From Sulfurimonas sp. (GTDB taxonomy: Bacteria; Campylobacterota; Campylobacteria; Campylobacterales; Sulfurimonadaceae), in the NCBI GenBank assembly GCA_027066935.1, contig JAMOMX010000046.1:1-17996 (forward strand): a stretch of 17,996 nt of DNA, in the 5' to 3' direction. Position 1 is the first letter of the stretch. Every line of letters begins with the position of its first letter. This document shows positions 13,990 through 17,996 of the stretch, piece by piece. A program made the translations under genes and the position numbers. The notes beneath the pieces are model-generated. The model made no database searches. It was not told the DNA's origin and saw only the letters and a list, made by a program, of their open reading frames with translations.

Positions 13990-16164
13990 TTATATTGCGT
14001 TAATAATAGCATTAAGTGTAGCAGATGGTCTCATAGCAGTTTCAGCTTTAGCATCATCTGGATGAAAATAACCACCAACATCTTGTGCTTTACCCTCAAC
14101 AGCAAGTAATTCAGACATAATAACATCTTCTTTCTCAGTTAACTCTTTTGCTACAGGTGCAAATTTAGCAGCTAACTCAGCATCATTACCCTCTGCAAGA
14201 GCTTTTGCCCAATATTGAGCTATAAAAAAGTGAGAAGCTTTATTGTCTGGTTCACCACATTTTCTACTTGGCTCTTTGTTATTATCAAGATAAGCATCAT
14301 TTGCAACATCTAGTCCGTGCGTAAGTGCCGCTAGTTTTGCATCAGAATGTTTGTTTCCAATAAATCTTAAAGATTCAGCAAGTGCTAAAACTTCACCAAG
14401 TGAATCCCAACGAAGATGACCCTCTTTTAAGAATTGCTCAACATGTTTTGGAGCAGATCCACCAGCACCAGTTTCAAAAAGACCACCACCATCTAATAAT
14501 GGAACAATAGAAAGCATTTTTGCAGATGTTCCTAACTCTAGAATTGGGTACATATCAGTAAGGTGGTCACGTAAAACATTACCAGTTGCAGCGATAGTAT
14601 CTTTACCTTCACGAACACGAGCATTAGAATAACGAGTAGCATCAGTTACTCTCATAGTTTGAATATCTAAACCTGAAGTATCATGGTTTGGAAGATATGC
14701 ATTTACTTTTTTAATAACTTCTGCATCATGAGCACGTGTTGCATCTAGCCAAAAAATTACTGGAGAACCTGTAAGTCTACCACGCTCAACTGCTAAACGA
14801 ACCCAGTCTTGAATTGGAATATCTTTAGTACGAGCTAGTCTCCAAATATCTCCAACTTCAACATTATGACTTGTTAAAACATTACCACTTGCATCTTTAA
14901 CTTCAACTGTACCAGCTTCAGCAATTTCAAAAGTAGTTGGATGAGAACCATACTCTTCAGCTTTTTGAGCCATTAATCCAACATTTGCAACATTACCCAT
15001 TGTTGAAACATCATATTGACCATTTTTTACACAATCTTCTAACATCTCTGCATGAAACATAGCATAAGTAGAATCAGGAATAACAGCTACACACTCTACT
15101 GCATCGCCTTTTCTATTCCATTGCTTACCACCCTCACGAATAACAACTGGCATAGAAGCATCAATAATAACATCATTAGATGCATTAAGATTTGTAGTAC
15201 CTTTATCAGAATCAACCATTGCAATCTCTGGGTTGTCAGAATCAACTACTGCTTTAAATGCAGCTAAAATTTCAGCTTCTTGTGCATGACCAGCAATCTT
15301 TTTCTCAATATCAGAGATACCAAGATTAGAATTTACATTTAATTCTGCAAATGTAGCTCCGTATTTTTCAAATACAGGTGCGAAAAATACTTCTAAAGCA
15401 TGGCCAAACATAATTGGATCAGAGATTTTCATCATAGTTGCTTTAAGGTGAAGTGACCATAAAACACCATTAGCTTTTGCATCATCGATTGTTTTTTGAA
15501 TAAAAGCTCTTAAAGCTTTAATTGACATAAAAGTTGTATCAATTATCTCTCCATCAACAGTATCTATAGAAGCTAATTCTTTACCGTTTAACTCAATTGT
15601 AACTTTTTGACCTTTATCAATAGTAACTGATTGCTCATTTGCAAAAAAGTCCCCTTTTCCTTCCATATGTGCAACATATGATTTAGGGTTTTTTGGAAAT
15701 GCTTTAAGCTTATGTGGATTCTTTTGAGCAAATTTCTTAACTGCTGCCGCTGCACGTCTATCCGAGTTACCCTCACGCAAAACTGGATTAACAGCTGAAC
15801 CTAGACATGTATTATATTTTGCTTGAATCTCTTCTTCTTTAGCATTTGCAGGATTTTCAGGATACTCAGAAATATCATAACCTTGACTTTGAAGCTCTGC
15901 AATACAATCTTTAAGTTGACCAACAGAAGCTGAAATATTTGGAAGCTTAATAATGTTTCCTTCTGGTTGTAAAACTACTTCACCTAGTTTAGATAATTCA
16001 TCTTCTGCAAGACCTTGGCTCGCTAGAACTCTACCAGCTAGTGAAATATCACTAAGAACTACTTCTACACCTGCAGCTTTAGTAAAAGCATTAACGATAG
16101 GTAATAACGAATAAGTTGCTAAAGCTGGAGCTTCATCAATCTTTGTCCAAATAATTTTTGACAT
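13990..16164 (-). CDS. idh: isocitrate dehydrogenase, monomeric NADP-dependent type
   Basis: A 724-residue monomeric isocitrate dehydrogenase, a family about 740 long and unrelated in size to the 45-kDa dimeric enzyme. It interconverts isocitrate with 2-oxoglutarate plus CO2; in a reductive TCA autotroph it carboxylates the product of OorDABC. Family segments include the N-terminal IIWTKIDEAPALATYSLLPI, the substrate motif REGNSDRRAA (130-139), WSLHLKATMMKISDPIMFGH and ELGTSAKMLSIVPLLDGGGL. The C-terminal LDNNKEPSRKCGEPDNKASH region is where this family binds the NADP phosphate. AAGGA lies eight bases upstream of ATG. It appears monocistronic, with a candidate promoter at 16218-16226 and a hairpin after the stop. 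Confidence 0.97.
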   Translation of the reverse strand: MSKIIWTKIDEAPALATYSLLPIVNAFTKAAGVEVVLSDISLAGRVLASQGLAEDELSKLGEVVLQPEGNIIKLPNISASVGQLKDCIAELQSQGYDISEYPENPANAKEEEIQAKYNTCLGSAVNPVLREGNSDRRAAAAVKKFAQKNPHKLKAFPKNPKSYVAHMEGKGDFFANEQSVTIDKGQKVTIELNGKELASIDTVDGEIIDTTFMSIKALRAFIQKTIDDAKANGVLWSLHLKATMMKISDPIMFGHALEVFFAPVFEKYGATFAELNVNSNLGISDIEKKIAGHAQEAEILAAFKAVVDSDNPEIAMVDSDKGTTNLNASNDVIIDASMPVVIREGGKQWNRKGDAVECVAVIPDSTYAMFHAEMLEDCVKNGQYDVSTMGNVANVGLMAQKAEEYGSHPTTFEIAEAGTVEVKDASGNVLTSHNVEVGDIWRLARTKDIPIQDWVRLAVERGRLTGSPVIFWLDATRAHDAEVIKKVNAYLPNHDTSGLDIQTMRVTDATRYSNARVREGKDTIAATGNVLRDHLTDMYPILELGTSAKMLSIVPLLDGGGLFETGAGGSAPKHVEQFLKEGHLRWDSLGEVLALAESLRFIGNKHSDAKLAALTHGLDVANDAYLDNNKEPSRKCGEPDNKASHFFIAQYWAKALAEGNDAELAAKFAPVAKELTEKEDVIMSELLAVEGKAQDVGGYFHPDDAKAETAMRPSATLNAIINAI

Positions 16165-16217
16165 TTTTTTTCCTTGAGTAAATTTATTTCATAATGTAAA
16201 TATGAATGTGCAACAAA

Positions 16218-16226
16218 ATCATAACA
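16218..16226 (-). promoter_or_regulatory. candidate extended -10 for idh
   Basis: TGTTATGAT on the minus strand (TGN plus TATGAT), about 55 bases before the idh start, in the 121-base gap after mltG. No good -35 at standard spacing. Confidence 0.4.
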
Positions 16227-16285
16227 CTTTAAAATAACAATAACTCAATCACTCATGCAAACATCTATCTATTTATTTAAGTGTT

Positions 16286-17230
16286 TCATTTAGTAGCATG
16301 CCTTATGTTGTCTAAATGTGTAGAATAGTTACATGCAAAATTATGTGTGCCACTCTTTGATTTCATAAAATATAGGTAATCGGTCTCTGCTGGAAATATG
16401 GCAGCACGAATAGCATCAATACTTACATTACATACTGGTATTGGTGGAACACCTTTGTTTTTATATGTATTATAGATAGAGTTGTCTTCGCGTATTCTTT
16501 TTGGGGTTATTTTTATGTGTGAATATTTTCCATAATTTAGTGTCCCATCCATCTGTAATTTCATACCTTTTTTTATTCTATTATATATAACAGATGAAAC
16601 TAAAGGCATCTCTTCATTGTTTGCAGATTCTTTTTGAATTATGGATGCCATAGATATATAATTAAACCATTTTTTTTCATTATAAGAGCCAAATATTTTA
16701 TTTGATAAATTTTTCATCTGTTTTGATGATTCTTTTAATAATATCTCAATTAACATACTTTCTGTTATTCCAATAGGGATACGGTATGTATTTGGGACAA
16801 AAGCACCCTCTTGTATTTTTGATTGCTTATCATACTCTTCTTGTAAAACTTCTCTATCTAACTTAAGATTTGCTGATAATTGATTTAAAAATATATAAGT
16901 TGTCTCCCCTGGAATTAAAGTTATGTTTCTTAATGCTGCTTTTGCATTACTTAGTTTATATAAAAAATCTGCTCTAGTTAAGGAATTTGTGCCTATATCT
17001 ATCCATCCACTTTGTGGTAAACCTATTGCCCTTAACAACAAAGAGTCTAATTTAGATAAGTCAAATCCTTTTTGCGATAGATGTGATATAATATTGTTAA
17101 TAGTACCGCTAGGTATAAATACAACTTTTTTAGAAACAATGGGCTGATTTAGATAAAACATGAACGATAAACTTATAATTAATAGTATCTCAAAGATATA
17201 TTTTAGCATTGTCAGTTTTTTGTTATTCAT
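16286..17230 (-). CDS. mltG: endolytic murein transglycosylase MltG (YceG-like)
   Basis: A 314-residue inner-membrane lytic transglycosylase that cleaves nascent glycan strands in the periplasm. Residues about 10-27 form one N-terminal transmembrane helix. The YceG domain includes VVFIPSG and LIPGETTYIFLNQL. The catalytic motif ASIIQKESA holds Glu201, equivalent to the active Glu of E. coli MltG, followed by SSVIYNRIKKGMKLQMDGTL and the terminal YLYFMKSKSGTHNFA. Start choice is uncertain: neither Met1 nor Met8 (start at 17209) has a clear ribosome binding site. Using Met1, its 5' end overlaps the divergent AsmA-like gene by 71 bases. No terminator is seen before idh. Confidence 0.92.
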   Translation of the reverse strand: MNNKKLTMLKYIFEILLIISLSFMFYLNQPIVSKKVVFIPSGTINNIISHLSQKGFDLSKLDSLLLRAIGLPQSGWIDIGTNSLTRADFLYKLSNAKAALRNITLIPGETTYIFLNQLSANLKLDREVLQEEYDKQSKIQEGAFVPNTYRIPIGITESMLIEILLKESSKQMKNLSNKIFGSYNEKKWFNYISMASIIQKESANNEEMPLVSSVIYNRIKKGMKLQMDGTLNYGKYSHIKITPKRIREDNSIYNTYKNKGVPPIPVCNVSIDAIRAAIFPAETDYLYFMKSKSGTHNFACNYSTHLDNIRHATK

Positions 17231-17996
17231 TTTACTAGTGCTTTCTGGTACATATTTACTTTTAAGTGCTGGTATTCATATCAAAAATATAAAGACATCT
17301 TCTATAAGCATAGACAAATTATACATAAAATGGAATGAAAAGCTAGATATACATATACAAAAAATAGATTTTATACAAGATGACACAGATAAATCTTTTG
17401 ATTTAAAACATAAAGATATCCCCAATCACATCTTGCTTGCTAATATATTTGGTTCATTTATTAAATCATTTATTATTGATGAAATCAACTATAAAGACAC
17501 CAATGCAACATTGCGCTATGTAGATAATAAACTTGGCTATTTTGAAATAAAATCTGAAGATTTATTAGTCGCAATTGATATCAAACCAGAAAATAATTTT
17601 ATAAATTTTAGTATTAAAAAATTTGAATTAAAAGATAAAAAAGTTAACTTAATATCAAATATTATTTTAGATACTAAAAAACATGAGCTTTATCTATCTG
17701 CAAAAACAGAGATTGGCTCTGATGTATCATTAAATATTAATATATCAACAACAGTAGACGAACTTAAATACGCTATATCCTCCAATAAAAACATAAAAAG
17801 TATAAAGTACTTTATATCACTTTTAAAACCAAATAAGACACTAAATTACTGGATAAATGAAGCAATTGAGATGAAATATCTAACACTAAAAAGTGCCTAC
17901 GGTTGGGTAGATTTTAAAAACCCAAAATCAACACTAAAAAATTTATATGTCCATCTTAATGGTACTGAGTTTAAATATACTTATCATCCCAAACTT
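17160..17996 (+). CDS. AsmA/DUF3971-like envelope protein (partial, C-terminus outside window)
   Basis: An uninterrupted frame of 279 codons from ATG at 17160 to the window end; the preceding in-frame stop is at 17154-17156. Residues about 13-37 are a single hydrophobic helix, followed by HIKNIKTSSISIDKLYIKWN and long, alternating beta-type sequence (LYLSAKTEIG, LKSAYGWVDFKNP). This fits the large Campylobacterota proteins with a DUF3971/AsmA-like architecture, thought to bridge the periplasm for lipid transport or outer-membrane assembly. No good ribosome binding site precedes the ATG; TTG 17220 is an alternative that removes most of the helix start. The family is inferred from style, not from a sharp motif. 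It is divergent from mltG. Confidence 0.75.
   Translation, partial: MNDKLIINSISKIYFSIVSFLLFILLVLSGTYLLLSAGIHIKNIKTSSISIDKLYIKWNEKLDIHIQKIDFIQDDTDKSFDLKHKDIPNHILLANIFGSFIKSFIIDEINYKDTNATLRYVDNKLGYFEIKSEDLLVAIDIKPENNFINFSIKKFELKDKKVNLISNIILDTKKHELYLSAKTEIGSDVSLNINISTTVDELKYAISSNKNIKSIKYFISLLKPNKTLNYWINEAIEMKYLTLKSAYGWVDFKNPKSTLKNLYVHLNGTEFKYTYHPKL

Noticed and set aside
16260..16280. Short TCTA/TTTA tandem-like stretch after mltG
   Set aside because: Too short and imperfect to be a meaningful repeat in an AT-rich gap.
1..17996. CRISPR array, tRNA or rRNA genes, toxin-antitoxin or defence genes
   Set aside because: No regularly spaced identical repeats, no tRNA-like cloverleaf and no such protein motifs were seen; nearly all of the sequence is explained by metabolic and envelope genes.

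Overview
The window looks like the chromosome of an autotrophic Campylobacterota (Epsilonproteobacteria), most likely Sulfurimonas-like. This rests on the fum-sucCD-oorDABC order, a monomeric isocitrate dehydrogenase, a two-subunit class I fumarase, low GC, very short intercistronic gaps and clear AGGAG-type ribosome binding sites. The genus is inferred from gene content and protein style, not from a search.

Layout. Positions 1-172 hold the tail of a broken transposase. Positions 203-542 encode the RNase P RNA on the minus strand. Positions 543-725 are a control region with four evenly spaced TetR-type palindromes, followed by a plus-strand TetR-family regulator (726-1337). From 1372 to 16164 nearly all genes are on the minus strand and belong to central carbon metabolism. 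In transcription order these are: idh alone (ending at 13990); a malate dehydrogenase paralogue alone (ending at 12935); ETF-quinone oxidoreductase, a fused ETF beta-alpha protein and a second malate dehydrogenase (12742 to 8145, closed by a strong terminator); then fumarase alpha and beta, sucC, sucD, a 154-base gap with a stem-loop, and oorD-A-B-C (7979 to 1410), closed by a bidirectional terminator shared with the TetR gene. At the right edge mltG (minus) and an AsmA/DUF3971-like gene (plus, cut by the window end) diverge with overlapping 5' ends.

How the genes work together. Run reductively, the enzymes cover oxaloacetate to malate (Mdh), malate to fumarate (fumarase), succinate to succinyl-CoA (SucCD), succinyl-CoA to 2-oxoglutarate (ferredoxin-linked OorDABC) and 2-oxoglutarate to isocitrate (Idh). 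These are reductive TCA cycle steps; fumarate reductase, aconitase and ATP-citrate lyase must be elsewhere. The ETF/ETF-QO pair shares an apparent operon with one mdh, which links the cluster to the quinone pool and possibly to ferredoxin supply.

Most noteworthy: a symmetric four-operator array between rnpB and tetR in which two divergent -10 elements are each bracketed by two sites; a fused ETF with a DGDTA-type beta motif next to ETF-QO and ferredoxin-dependent OOR; two malate dehydrogenases that differ at the residues that read NAD versus NADP; and a near-perfect inverted repeat around the likely promoter of the second mdh. I saw no defence system, CRISPR array, tRNA or intact mobile element.
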